NCBI RefSeq assembly: GCF_010645065.1
Contig: NZ_JAADZW010000007.1
Location: 1 to 64,000 of the forward strand
DNA: 64,000 bases
Reading direction: 5' to 3'
Source: Flavobacterium fluviatile
GTDB lineage: Bacteria; Bacteroidota; Bacteroidia; Flavobacteriales; Flavobacteriaceae
Notes under the pieces: generated by a model
Seen by the model: only the letters and a program-made list of their open reading frames with translations
What the model was told of the DNA's origin: nothing
The model's database searches: none
Program-made: the position numbers and the translations under genes
Shown: one piece after another, positions 34,572 through 44,033 of the stretch
How positions within the stretch are numbered: the first letter of the stretch is position 1
Layout of the letters: each line of letters begins with the position of its first letter

Positions 34572-36632
34572 TTAGCTTTTAATTTTCTCTAAATCTAATA
34601 AAAAACTAAATTCCTTTGCTAAGTCTTTTAAAGCCTGAAAACGCCCTGAAGCCCCGCCATGACCAGCGTCCATGTTAGTATCCAGAAACAATATATTGTT
34701 ATTTGTTTTTAGATTTCTAAGTTTTGCTACCCATTTAGCCGGTTCCCAGTATTGAACCTGCGAATCATGCAATCCGGTGGAAACATACATATTAGGATAT
34801 TTTTGCTCTTTTACATTATCATATGGAGAATAGGACATCATGTAATCGTAATATTTTTTATTATTCGGATTACCCCATTCGTCATACTCGCCTGTTGTCA
34901 GCGGAATACTGTCATCCAGCATCGTTGTAACAACATCTACAAAAGGAACCTGAGCAATAATTCCGTTATATAACTCCGGGGCCTCATTAGCGATTACCCC
35001 CATTAAAAGTCCCCCGGCAGAACCACCCTCAGCATACAAATGTTTCGCAGAAGTGTATTTTTCGTTTATTACAAATTTAGAGCAATCAATGAAATCTGTA
35101 AAGGTATTTTTCTTTTTTAACAGTTTTCCATCTTCATACCATTGCCTTCCTAAGTCTTCACCTCCTCTAATATGAGCAATAGCATAAACAAATCCGCGGT
35201 CTAACAGGGAAAGTCGTGTAGAAGAAAAACAAGTATCCATAGTTATCCCATAAGAACCATAGGCATAAAGCAATAACGGATTTTTACCATCTTTTTCTAA
35301 TCCTTTACGATAAATCATTGAGATAGGGATTTTTACACCATCTCTCGCTGTTACCCAAACTCTTTCTTCGATGTAATTATTTTTATCAAACTTTCCTCCT
35401 AAAACTTCTTGTTCTTTTAATATTTCTTTGGTTTTGGTTTTCATATTAAAATCAATTACAGACGACGGTGTTGCCAGTGACTGGTAGCTATAACGCAGAA
35501 TATCTGTATCGAAATCAATATTAGTTGTTGTATAAGCATTATAGGTTTCACTCCCGAAAGGCAAATAATAATCGTCCTCACCATTCCAGGAAATAATTCT
35601 GATATGATTCAAACCACCTGAACGCTCTTCAACTACTAAATAATTTTTGAATATTTCAACATCTTCCAGTAAAACATCTTCGCGATGCGGAATAAGATCT
35701 TTCCAGAATTTTTTCTCAGTTCTGTTTTCAGGCGTTTTCATCAACTTAAAATTTGTTGCCTTGTCTTTATTCGTCAAAATATAAAACGAATCTTCATAAT
35801 GAGAAATGCTATATTCTAAACCTCGAATGCGTGTCTGAAACACTTCAAATTCTCCATCCGGATTGTCTGAGTTCAAAATTCTGTATTCGGTTGTCAAAGT
35901 ACTGCCTGAGCCAATAACAATATATTTTCTTGATTTTTCTTTGCTTATTGAAACATTAAAAGTATCATCTGTCTCGTTAAAAACCAAAACATCAGTTGAT
36001 GAATCTGAATTCAGTTTATGCCTGAATACTTTATCTGATCGTAAAGTAATTTCGTCCTGTCTGACATAAAAAATGGTGCTGTTATCATTTGCCCAAACTG
36101 ATTCTCCGGTTACATTCCCGATTTTTTCCGGCAGAATCTCTCCGGTTTCTAAATTTTTAATCTGAATGGTGTAAATTCTTCTTCCTATGACATCAACACT
36201 AAAAGTAGCAAATTTGTTATCCGGACTGACACTTAAACCTCCTAATTTAAAATAAGCATGATCTTTTGCTAATTCATTGCAATTGAACATAATTTCTTCC
36301 TTAGCAGAAAGACTTCCTTTTTTTCTCGAAAAAATTGGATAATCCTGTCCTGTTTCAAAACGGGTAATATAGTAATAACCATTATAAAAATAAGGAACAG
36401 ACGAATCATCCTCTTTAATTCTTGCTTTCATTTCCTCATACAAAGATTCCTGTAAATCTTTCGTATGCGCAGTCATTTTCTGATAATATTCATTTTCCTT
36501 ATTCAGGTAATCAATAACTTCTGGATTTTCCCTGTCATTTAGCCAGAAATAATTGTCTATTCGGATTTCTTTATGTTTTTTTAGTGATTTTGGAATTTCT
36601 TTCGCTTTTGGTGCGACTATATCGTTTTGCAT
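34572..36632 (-). CDS. ptrB: oligopeptidase B, S9 family serine peptidase
   Basis: The 686-residue enzyme has a seven-bladed beta-propeller N-terminal domain (to about residue 405) and an alpha/beta-hydrolase catalytic domain. The triad is Ser538 in GGSAGG, Asp623 in LHDSQVQ and His658 in AGHGG. GSYGITMDTCFS and RGGEDLGRQWYEDGK support subfamily S9A. It cleaves oligopeptides after basic residues. No signal peptide is seen, so it acts in the cytoplasm. It is upstream of the cysteine synthase gene, 70 bases away, on the same strand. Confidence 0.9.
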   Translation of the reverse strand: MQNDIVAPKAKEIPKSLKKHKEIRIDNYFWLNDRENPEVIDYLNKENEYYQKMTAHTKDLQESLYEEMKARIKEDDSSVPYFYNGYYYITRFETGQDYPIFSRKKGSLSAKEEIMFNCNELAKDHAYFKLGGLSVSPDNKFATFSVDVIGRRIYTIQIKNLETGEILPEKIGNVTGESVWANDNSTIFYVRQDEITLRSDKVFRHKLNSDSSTDVLVFNETDDTFNVSISKEKSRKYIVIGSGSTLTTEYRILNSDNPDGEFEVFQTRIRGLEYSISHYEDSFYILTNKDKATNFKLMKTPENRTEKKFWKDLIPHREDVLLEDVEIFKNYLVVEERSGGLNHIRIISWNGEDDYYLPFGSETYNAYTTTNIDFDTDILRYSYQSLATPSSVIDFNMKTKTKEILKEQEVLGGKFDKNNYIEERVWVTARDGVKIPISMIYRKGLEKDGKNPLLLYAYGSYGITMDTCFSSTRLSLLDRGFVYAIAHIRGGEDLGRQWYEDGKLLKKKNTFTDFIDCSKFVINEKYTSAKHLYAEGGSAGGLLMGVIANEAPELYNGIIAQVPFVDVVTTMLDDSIPLTTGEYDEWGNPNNKKYYDYMMSYSPYDNVKEQKYPNMYVSTGLHDSQVQYWEPAKWVAKLRNLKTNNNILFLDTNMDAGHGGASGRFQALKDLAKEFSFLLDLEKIKS

Positions 36633-36721
36633 TGATTTAATTAAGCATTAGTTTTATTACGAGAGGCAAAAATAGCATAATCACAACAGAACGAAAACTA
36701 ATTTTTTCATAAAATATTCTA

Positions 36722-36750
36722 TTGTTTTATACAGCAATATACTAATTTTG
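36722..36750 (+). promoter_or_regulatory. Bacteroidota-type promoter of the ybaB gene
   Basis: TTG (36722-36724) and TAATTTTG (36743-36750) are 18 bases apart, matching the TTG/TAnnTTTG pattern. The start codon is at 36779. Confidence 0.65.
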
Positions 36751-36778
36751 TATGAAATAATTAAAAAACAAACAAAAA

Positions 36779-37099
36779 ATGGATTTAATGGGAATGATGG
36801 GGAAACTTAAAGAAACCCAGCAAAAAATTGAAGATACAAAAAAACGATTAGACACTGTTTTAATTGATGAGCAAAGCAATGACGGATTATTGAAAGTAAC
36901 ATTAACAGCAAACAGAAAAATTAAAACAATTTCTATTGATGATTCTTTGCTTGAAGACAAAGAACAACTGGAAGACTATTTAATTGTAACCCTAAATAAG
37001 GCTATCGAAAAAGCAACCAGCGTTAACGAAAGAGAATTGGATGCCGTAGCAAGAATGGATATGCCGTCTATTCCGGGAATGGATAATCTGTTTAAGTAA
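36779..37099 (+). CDS. YbaB/EbfC family nucleoid-associated protein
   Basis: The 106-residue protein begins [22 protein letters not shown] and continues with [16 protein letters not shown] and [18 protein letters not shown], matching the YbaB fold (a helical hairpin and beta sheet that dimerises and binds DNA). The length is normal. Unlike in many bacteria it is not next to recR or dnaX. It has its own promoter at 36722 and is convergent with the threonine aldolase gene. Confidence 0.88.
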   Translation: MDLMGMMGKLKETQQKIEDTKKRLDTVLIDEQSNDGLLKVTLTANRKIKTISIDDSLLEDKEQLEDYLIVTLNKAIEKATSVNERELDAVARMDMPSIPGMDNLFK

Positions 37100-37179
37100 T
37101 AAAAGTTATTAGTTAAAAGTTATTAGTTTTAAAAGTTTTGAATCACTTAACCTTTAATCAATAACTTTTAACTTTTTTT

Positions 37180-38199
37180 CTAAAACTTCTGCAAGGTTTC
37201 AATCACATAAGTATGCATGACTTCTTTATAATCTAAATGCGTAACAATCCTAAGCTTATTGTTTCCCATTGAACTTATTAAAATATTCTTCTGTTTTAAT
37301 TTTTCCATTAAAAGCTGGTCACTGTATCCGTCAGCCAATGAAAAAATCAAAATATTAGTCTCTACTGGTTCGATTGCAGCCACCCATGGTTTTGTTTTTA
37401 AAACTGCTGCAATTTCCTTAGCTCTCCGATGATCTTCGGCCATACGCTCAATATTATGCGCTAAGGCATACAATCCTCCGGCAGCTAAATAGCCAACCTG
37501 ACGCATTCCGCCTCCCAATATCTTCCTGATTCTTAACGCTCTGTGAATATCTGCTTTAGTTCCAAGCAAAACAGACCCTATTGGAGCACCCAATCCTTTT
37601 GACAAACACACTGAAATAGTATCGAAAATAGCTCCAAATTCCTTCGGATTTTGCCTTTTTGCGACCAGGGCATTCCAGATTCTGGCTCCATCCAAATGAA
37701 ACTTCAAATTATTGGCGTCACAAACTTTTTTTATTTCTCTTAAATCTTCTAATTCATAACAAGCACCGCCTCCTTTATTGGTAGTATTTTCTACACATAC
37801 CAAAGTTGTTAACGGACTGTGATAAAACTCGGGATCATTTATTGCTGCGGCAACCTGACCAGCATTTATCATGCCACGGTCCCCGTCCAGTAAACAGCAG
37901 GAAACCCCACTGTTAAAAGAAACCCCGCCACCTTCATAATTATAAATATGCGCATATTTATCGGCAATTAATTGTTCTCCAGGTTGTGTGTGCAGTTTAA
38001 TTGCCGTTTGATTCGCCATAGTTCCGGACGGAAAAAAAAGTCCAGCTTCCATACCAAAAAACTCAGCTACTCTGGTCTCTAATTCGATAACCGTCGGATC
38101 TTGCCTGTATACATCGTCGCCAACATGAGCGTTGAACATATACTGAAGCATTTCGTAGCTTGGCTTGGTAATAGTATCGCTGATTAAATTTATTTCCAT
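37180..38199 (-). CDS. low-specificity L-threonine aldolase
   Basis: The 339-residue PLP enzyme has the internal-aldimine lysine Lys201 in CLSKGLGAPIGSVLLG, the early SDTITKPSYEMLQYMFNAHVGDDVY region and FHLDGARIWNA before the lysine. It cleaves L-threonine or L-allo-threonine to glycine and acetaldehyde. All motifs are complete and the length is typical. It stands alone on the minus strand, divergent from prfB. Confidence 0.9.
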   Translation of the reverse strand: MEINLISDTITKPSYEMLQYMFNAHVGDDVYRQDPTVIELETRVAEFFGMEAGLFFPSGTMANQTAIKLHTQPGEQLIADKYAHIYNYEGGGVSFNSGVSCCLLDGDRGMINAGQVAAAINDPEFYHSPLTTLVCVENTTNKGGGACYELEDLREIKKVCDANNLKFHLDGARIWNALVAKRQNPKEFGAIFDTISVCLSKGLGAPIGSVLLGTKADIHRALRIRKILGGGMRQVGYLAAGGLYALAHNIERMAEDHRRAKEIAAVLKTKPWVAAIEPVETNILIFSLADGYSDQLLMEKLKQKNILISSMGNNKLRIVTHLDYKEVMHTYVIETLQKF

Positions 38200-38338
38200 A
38201 TTCTAAAAACTATATCTTATTTTTGTAAAGCAAAATTACGTATTACTGCCAGTTATTAACTGCGAGTTTTAATAAATTTTAACTTGTACCAAATTAAACG
38301 TAATATTTGAAAAAAACATATAAAACTATTATTAATTT

Positions 38339-39437
38339 ATGACAACAGCCGAACAAGTAAAAGGTATTGTGGAGCGCCTTGGTGCGTTGAGGAGGTATCT
38401 TTGACGTTGATGCCAAGCTTATCGAAATTGCAAACGAAGAAGAAAAAACTTTTGCTCCTGATTTTTGGAACAAGCCAAAAGAAGCAGAGATGATTGTGAA
38501 AAATCTTCGAAACAAGAAAAAATGGATTGAAGATTACAACAAAGCAGTCGAACTGACAGATGAACTCCAGCTCGCTTATGATTTTTATAAAGAAGGAGAA
38601 CTTTGTGTTGAAGAATTGGATGAAAATTACAACACAGCCCAGCTGCACATTGAAAACATCGAATTCAAAAACATGCTTTCTGATGAAGGCGACAGTTTAA
38701 GTGCCGTCGTTCAGATTACTGCCGGGGCCGGTGGAACCGAAAGCTGTGACTGGGCAGGAATGCTGATGCGCATGTACATGATGTGGGGCGAAAGTTATGG
38801 CTATAAAATAAAAGAGCTTAACTTTCAGGAAGGTGATGTTGCAGGTATCAAAACAGTAACTTTAGAATTTGAAGGAGATTATTCTTTCGGATATTTAAAA
38901 GGTGAAAACGGAGTTCACCGTTTGGTTCGTATTTCTCCGTTTGACAGTAATGCCAAACGCCATACTTCATTCGTATCGGTTTACGTTTATCCGCTTGTTG
39001 ATGACAGTATCGAAATTGACATTAATCCTGCCGATATCGAAATTACAACATCGCGTTCGAGCGGCGCCGGAGGACAGAATGTAAATAAAGTTGAAACAAA
39101 AGTCCAGCTGGTTCACAAACCAACCGGAATCCAGATTCAGTGTTCTGAAACCAGATCTCAGCAAGACAACAGACAGCGTGCTATGCAAATGCTTCGCTCT
39201 CAATTATATGAAATCGAATTAAAGAAACAGCAGGCACAACGTGCTGATATTGAAGCCGGAAAAATGAAAATCGAATGGGGTTCGCAAATTCGTAATTACG
39301 TTATGCAGCCCTATAAATTGGTAAAAGACGTTCGTACTGGCTATGAAACCAGTGATGTTGATGGCGTTATGAACGGAAATCTCGACCCTTTCCTTAAAGC
39401 CTATTTAATGATGATGGGACAAAAAGAGGAAGAGTGA
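38339..39437 (+). CDS. prfB: peptide chain release factor 2 (programmed +1 frameshift)
   Basis: ATG at 38339 opens a short frame of 21 codons, [21 protein letters not shown], ending at TGA (38402-38404). Translation must slip +1 at CTT (38399-38401) to continue at GAC (38403) and read through to 39437, a total of 365 residues. The SD-like AGGAGG at 38390-38395, three bases before CTT-TGA-C, is the classic prfB stimulator. The tail has the stop-codon-reading SPF motif (ISPFDSN), the catalytic GGQ in [11 protein letters not shown], and a normal C-terminus. RF2 recognises UGA and UAA, so the frameshift autoregulates its level. Confidence 0.97.
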
Positions 39438-39497
39438 ATATTATTTTAGTGTTCAGATTATAGTATTCAGTCGCAGGTTTTGTATTCACGATAATTT

Positions 39498-39523
39498 GAA
39501 ACCTGAAACTTAAAACTTGAAAC
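39498..39523. repeat. copy of the GTTTCAAGTTTCAGG repeat upstream of msrB
   Basis: Bases 39498-39523 read GAAACCTGAAACTTAAAACT and on to TTGAAAC, a near copy of the inverted-repeat arms at 30090-30138. It sits in the 108-base gap between prfB and msrB. Confidence 0.55.
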
Positions 39524-39545
39524 ATTCAACTAAAAAGAAGAAATT

Positions 39546-39992
39546 ATGATTAAATGGGCAGATGTAATTCATTTTACAAATAAAGGAAATCCAACTCCGG
39601 ATAAAAGAGTGCAGAAAACAGAAGAAGAATGGAAAGAGCTACTGAGTTCTGAAGAATTTCACGTTACACGTTTAAAAGGTACCGAAAGATCATTTAGTTC
39701 TGAAATGTGCAGTTTATTTGAACCTGGAATTTATGAATGCAAATGCTGCGGCACTTTGCTTTTTGATGCATCTGAAAAATTTGAATCAGGAACGGGCTGG
39801 CCATCTTTTACCCAGCCAGTCAAAGAAAATGCGATTGCATATCATGCTGACAAATCACACGGAATGATTCGTGTAGAAGTAGTCTGCAATACATGTGATG
39901 CTCATTTGGGTCATGTTTTTCCTGATGGCCCACCTCCAAGCGGTTTAAGGTATTGCATCAATGCTGTTTCCCTCTCAAAAACAAAAGAGTAA
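39546..39992 (+). CDS. msrB: peptide-methionine (R)-S-oxide reductase MsrB
   Basis: The 148-residue enzyme reduces the R epimer of methionine sulfoxide in proteins. It has both zinc CxxC pairs (Cys65/Cys68 in ECKCCG; Cys114/Cys117 in VCNTC), SGTGWPSFT, AHLGHVFPDGPPPSGLRYCINA and catalytic Cys137 (RYC). The fold is complete and has no signal peptide, so it acts in the cytoplasm. A hairpin terminator follows at 40008. It is separated from prfB by 108 bases with a repeat. Confidence 0.93.
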   Translation: MIKWADVIHFTNKGNPTPDKRVQKTEEEWKELLSSEEFHVTRLKGTERSFSSEMCSLFEPGIYECKCCGTLLFDASEKFESGTGWPSFTQPVKENAIAYHADKSHGMIRVEVVCNTCDAHLGHVFPDGPPPSGLRYCINAVSLSKTKE

Positions 39993-40007
39993 TAAAATTG
40001 ATAATTT

Positions 40008-40041
40008 AAAGCGATTCATCCTAAAAATGAGTCGCTTTTTT
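40008..40041 (+). terminator. intrinsic terminator after msrB
   Basis: AAAGCGATTCAT (40008-40019) pairs with ATGAGTCGCTTT (40027-40038) with one G-T pair over a seven-base loop. A T-run follows. Confidence 0.85.
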
Positions 40042-40559
40042 GTTTAAACTAATTTTAAGACAGCACAAATAGACTAAAATCACTTTTAGCGAATTATTTT
40101 TAAACTTTATCTTATTAATGTTTCATATACAGAATGTTAATCTACAAATTACAGATAAAATTACCCAATTCGCCTTATTTATTCTTAGAATGAACGAGAA
40201 TTATATAAAAAGTTTAAAATAAAAATTTTACTGAGATTTATCAAAAGATTATAAGTGGTTAAATCAAGCCCACAAACACATGTCAACATGCTTTAAATCA
40301 GATAATTAAACAAAAAAAATCTTAACTAATAAACATAAATAAAATTCATTAGACAAATTCATCTTAAGGAAAATAAAAAATTAAAAAATACTTATGTTTT
40401 GAAAAAACAATTATTAATTCAGTATTATAAATGTTAAAAAATTAATTTAAAAACTTTAATTTAAAAATATATTTAAAAAACTTCAAAACAGCATTAGGTA
40501 ATTCAAATCTAATTCATTTTATTTGGCAAAAATTAACCTTAATAAATTTAATTCAATAG
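40042..40559. other. very AT-rich 5' region before the lpxD-type gene
   Basis: These 518 bases are extremely AT-rich and free of coding frames. There are many poly-A and poly-T runs, no strong hairpin and no clear -7 box near the start codon at 40560 (TTAACCTTAA at about 40530 is a weak candidate). It may hold a distant promoter. Confidence 0.45.
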
Positions 40560-41558
40560 ATGAAATCCTATTCAATTCAAGAAATTAACGAAGTCATTAA
40601 TGGTGTAATTTACGGCACTACTTCCCAATGTATTACAGCTACAGAACAATTAGAAAAGGCAACGAGTTCTGAAATTTCTTTTATAGGAAATAAAAAATAC
40701 GAGAAATTATGGGAAGCTTCAAAAGCCTCCGTAGCGGTTGTTAATGAAGATATTTCTATTGAACCAGGAGCAAATCGTGCTTTTATTAAGGTAAAAAATG
40801 CCGATCTGGCCATGTCACAAATTTTGGCCCTTTTTGCTCCGCCAAGTCCGGTATTTCATAATGAAATTCACAGAACAGCAGTTATTGATGAGACAGCTAT
40901 AATTGGCGAAGGAAGTAAAATTGGAGCAGGATGTTACATTGGACCAAATGTACAAATTGCAGCTAATGTTACTATTTATCCAAATGTTACTATTCTGGAC
41001 GAATGTACAATTGGAAAAAATACCGTTATCTGGTCAGGATCTGTAATCCGTGAACGTTGTCATATCGGCAGTGACTGTATTATTCATCCAAATGCCACAA
41101 TTGGTGCTGATGGTTTCGGGTTTCGTCCGTGCAAAGAAAAAGGCTTAGTAAAAATTCCGCAAATTGGAAATGTAATTATAGGAAACGGAGTTGAAATTGG
41201 TGCAAATTCGTGCGTTGACCGCGGAAAATTCAGTTCCACTATTCTTGGGGACGGATGTAAGATTGATAATTTAGTTCAAATTGGCCATAACAGTAAATTA
41301 GGAAAGTTTTGTATTATGGCCGGAAATAGCGGTTTAGCCGGTTCTGTAACTTTAGGCAACGGGGTTATTATTGGCGGAAGCGCTTCAATAAAAGACCATA
41401 CTACTATTGGTGACGGAGCTGTTGTTGGAGCCGGTTCTGGTGTTACCGGAGATATTCCTGCAGGAAAAACAATGCTGGGGTATCCTGCCGTTGAAGCCCG
41501 GGATGCTTTAAAACAATGGGCTATTTTAAAAAGAATGGTTTCAGATTCTAAAAAATAA
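40560..41558 (+). CDS. lpxD: LpxD-type UDP-3-O-acylglucosamine N-acyltransferase
   Basis: The 332-residue protein has an N-terminal LpxD-like module (to about 100) and then a left-handed beta-helix of hexapeptide repeats (about 105-300; e.g. AIIGEGSKIGAGCYIGPNV, TIGADGFGFRP). The acyl-transfer histidine is in LVQIGHNSKLG. It adds a 3-hydroxyacyl chain to the nitrogen of UDP-3-O-acylglucosamine in lipid A synthesis. LpxA, LpxC and FabZ genes are not next to it. Bacteroidota often have two LpxD-like genes, so this could be the second one. A terminator follows. Confidence 0.85.
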   Translation: MKSYSIQEINEVINGVIYGTTSQCITATEQLEKATSSEISFIGNKKYEKLWEASKASVAVVNEDISIEPGANRAFIKVKNADLAMSQILALFAPPSPVFHNEIHRTAVIDETAIIGEGSKIGAGCYIGPNVQIAANVTIYPNVTILDECTIGKNTVIWSGSVIRERCHIGSDCIIHPNATIGADGFGFRPCKEKGLVKIPQIGNVIIGNGVEIGANSCVDRGKFSSTILGDGCKIDNLVQIGHNSKLGKFCIMAGNSGLAGSVTLGNGVIIGGSASIKDHTTIGDGAVVGAGSGVTGDIPAGKTMLGYPAVEARDALKQWAILKRMVSDSKK

Positions 41559-41577
41559 TTTAACTAAATATTTATCT

Positions 41578-41610
41578 AAAAAACAGAAGCTCAAACTTCT
41601 GTTTTTTTTG
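41578..41610 (+). terminator. intrinsic terminator after the lpxD-type gene
   Basis: ACAGAAG (41583-41589) pairs with CTTCTGT (41596-41602) over a six-base loop, with A and T runs on either side. Confidence 0.85.
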
Positions 41611-41693
41611 TTTACGGGCGTTTATAATCTTTCAGAATTAACTTCTATTTTGTAAATTAGCCAACACTTTTTTTGTAAAAACATCAATATCTT

Positions 41694-43322
41694 ATGGATT
41701 TAAACTTCAATAAAAACGAAGATCACAATAAATTACTCCTTTCAGAATTAAAACAAAAATTTGCTAAAGTTAAATTGGGCGGAGGCGAAAAAAGAATCGC
41801 AAAACTGCATGCTGAGGGCAAAATGACGGCTCGTGAAAGAATTGCTTATTTATTGGATGAAAATTCAAAAAGTATTGAAATCGGAGCTTTTGCAGGCGAA
41901 GGAATGTATGCTGAACATGGGGGGTGTCCTTCGGGAGGAGTGGTAATCAAAATAGGGTATATCAGAGGGAGACAGTGTATTGTTGTTGCTAATGATGCTA
42001 CTGTAAAAGCCGGTGCCTGGTTCCCTGTCACCGGAAAGAAAAATTTACGGGCACAGGAAATTGCTATGGAAAACAGACTGCCAATTATTTATTTAGTAGA
42101 CAGTGCCGGGGTTTATTTGCCCATGCAGGATGAAATTTTCCCTGATAAAGAACATTTCGGACGTATTTTTAGAAATAATGCGCAAATGAGCAGTATGGGA
42201 ATAACTCAAATTGCTGCCGTTATGGGAAGCTGTGTTGCCGGTGGTGCATATCTTCCTATCATGAGCGACGAAGCTTTGATTGTTGATAAAACCGGAAGTA
42301 TTTTTCTTGCCGGAAGTTATTTGGTGAAAGCTGCTATTGGCGAAACTATTGACAATGAAACTTTAGGTGGTGCAACTACACACTGCGAAATTTCAGGCGT
42401 GACCGATTATAAAGCAAAAGACGACAAGGATGCTTTAGATAAAATCAAAAATATTGTAGATAAAATTGGAGATTACGATAAAGCAGGTTTCAATAGAATC
42501 AAAGCTGAAAAACCTGCTTTAGAGCCAAATGATATTTACGGAATCCTGCCAAAAGCCAGAAACGAGCAGTACGATATGATGGCAATCATTAAACGTTTGG
42601 TTGATAATTCTGAATTTGAAGCTTATAAAGAAGGTTACGGACAATCTCTAATTACAGGCTATGCCAGAATTGACGGCTGGGCTGTTGGAATTATTGCGAA
42701 TCAAAGAAAAGTCGTCAAAACCAAAAAAGGCGAAATGCAGTTTGGAGGTGTTATCTACTCGGATAGTGCTGACAAAGCTACCCGTTTTATTGCCAACTGC
42801 AATCAAAAGAAAATTCCGTTAGTTTTTCTTCAGGATGTTACAGGTTTTATGGTTGGGTCAAAATCTGAGCATGGCGGAATCATAAAAGATGGTGCTAAAA
42901 TGGTCAATGCTGTGAGTAATTCGGTTGTACCAAAATTTACGGTTATTGTTGGAAATTCTTACGGAGCAGGAAACTATGCCATGTGTGGAAAAGCTTATGA
43001 TCCGAGATTAATTTTTGCCTGGCCAAGTGCAGAACTTGCCGTTATGGGCGGAACTCAGGCAGCAAAAGTATTAGCGCAAATTGAGGCTTCTTCGCTTAAA
43101 GCGAAAGGAGAAATAGTAGACGAGACTAAAGAAACGGAGTTGTTCAACAAAATAAAAGCACGTTACGACGAACAGACTTCACCTTACTACGCTGTTTCAA
43201 GGTTGTGGACAGATGCTATCATTGATCCGTTAGAAACCCGTACATGGATTTCTATGGGAATTGAAGCTGCCAATCACGCTCCTATTCAAAAAGCATTCAA
43301 TTTAGGAGTAATTCAGGTATAA
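41694..43322 (+). CDS. acyl-CoA carboxylase beta subunit (propionyl/methylcrotonyl-CoA type)
   Basis: The 542-residue protein is a carboxyltransferase with the two crotonase-like halves. The first half has GKMTARERIAYLLDENS, SAGVYLPMQDE and AAVMGSCVAGGAYLP; the second has VFLQDVTGFMVGSKSE and GNSYGAGNYAMCGKAYDPR. It transfers a carboxyl group from biotin to an acyl-CoA. SAGVYLPMQDEIFPD resembles methylcrotonyl-CoA carboxylase more than propionyl-CoA carboxylase, but I cannot settle this. No biotin carboxylase or biotin-carrier gene is adjacent. Confidence 0.85.
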   Translation: MDLNFNKNEDHNKLLLSELKQKFAKVKLGGGEKRIAKLHAEGKMTARERIAYLLDENSKSIEIGAFAGEGMYAEHGGCPSGGVVIKIGYIRGRQCIVVANDATVKAGAWFPVTGKKNLRAQEIAMENRLPIIYLVDSAGVYLPMQDEIFPDKEHFGRIFRNNAQMSSMGITQIAAVMGSCVAGGAYLPIMSDEALIVDKTGSIFLAGSYLVKAAIGETIDNETLGGATTHCEISGVTDYKAKDDKDALDKIKNIVDKIGDYDKAGFNRIKAEKPALEPNDIYGILPKARNEQYDMMAIIKRLVDNSEFEAYKEGYGQSLITGYARIDGWAVGIIANQRKVVKTKKGEMQFGGVIYSDSADKATRFIANCNQKKIPLVFLQDVTGFMVGSKSEHGGIIKDGAKMVNAVSNSVVPKFTVIVGNSYGAGNYAMCGKAYDPRLIFAWPSAELAVMGGTQAAKVLAQIEASSLKAKGEIVDETKETELFNKIKARYDEQTSPYYAVSRLWTDAIIDPLETRTWISMGIEAANHAPIQKAFNLGVIQV

Positions 43323-43442
43323 ATGTTCAGGATTTCTCAACAATACGTTAAATAAAAAGCAAAAAACTCATTTTCAAGGTGTTAAAAATAAATATACAAT
43401 TAAAAATCAGTAACTTAGTATATAATTTTAATCCTCAACATC

Positions 43443-43865
43443 ATGGAAAATGTAAAAAGTTTGAATAAGTGGGCAAATGCACACACTTATTTACCATTGG
43501 ATTTAGTACGTATCGTACTGGGTGTTTTTTTATTCATGAAAGGAGTTTCATTTGTCACAAATACGCAGTACCTGCATGATTTGATTTCTCCTGTTGATCA
43601 GTATGGCGGCGGAATGTTTCTTTTACATTATATCGCCCCGGCTCACATGATTGGAGGGATAATGATTGTTTTTGGACTACTGACCCGTTGGGCAATTGCA
43701 GCTCAGCTCCCTATATTATTTGGTGCCGTACTTGTAAATTTTATGGGTAGCATGCACTCCGAGAGTCTTATTTTAGCAATAATAACATTATTGCTTTGCA
43801 TATTCTTCCTGTTCTATGGCGGCGGAAAACATTCAGCCGATTATTACTTCAAAATGCAGCAATAA
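43443..43865 (+). CDS. DoxX family membrane protein
   Basis: The 140-residue protein has four membrane helices and the DoxX-like region LPLDLVRIVLGVFLFMKGVSF then MIGGIMIVFGLLTRWAIAAQLPI. Its role is uncertain, as for the family. It is 119 bases after the carboxylase and 168 bases before the Crp/Fnr regulator, on the same strand. Confidence 0.8.
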   Translation: MENVKSLNKWANAHTYLPLDLVRIVLGVFLFMKGVSFVTNTQYLHDLISPVDQYGGGMFLLHYIAPAHMIGGIMIVFGLLTRWAIAAQLPILFGAVLVNFMGSMHSESLILAIITLLLCIFFLFYGGGKHSADYYFKMQQ

Positions 43866-44033
43866 CAAACAATATGCTGTCACTAAAACTAAAGTTCATT
43901 GTAAATTTGCAGCGAATCTATATAAAACAGCCACGTTGCAAACGCTTTATTCATTTTCTTTTATCTGTGTTTTTCAAATTGCTTTCACCTCCTAAAGCGA
44001 TTATTGGTTAATTTTGCAGTTTATACTTTTGCT

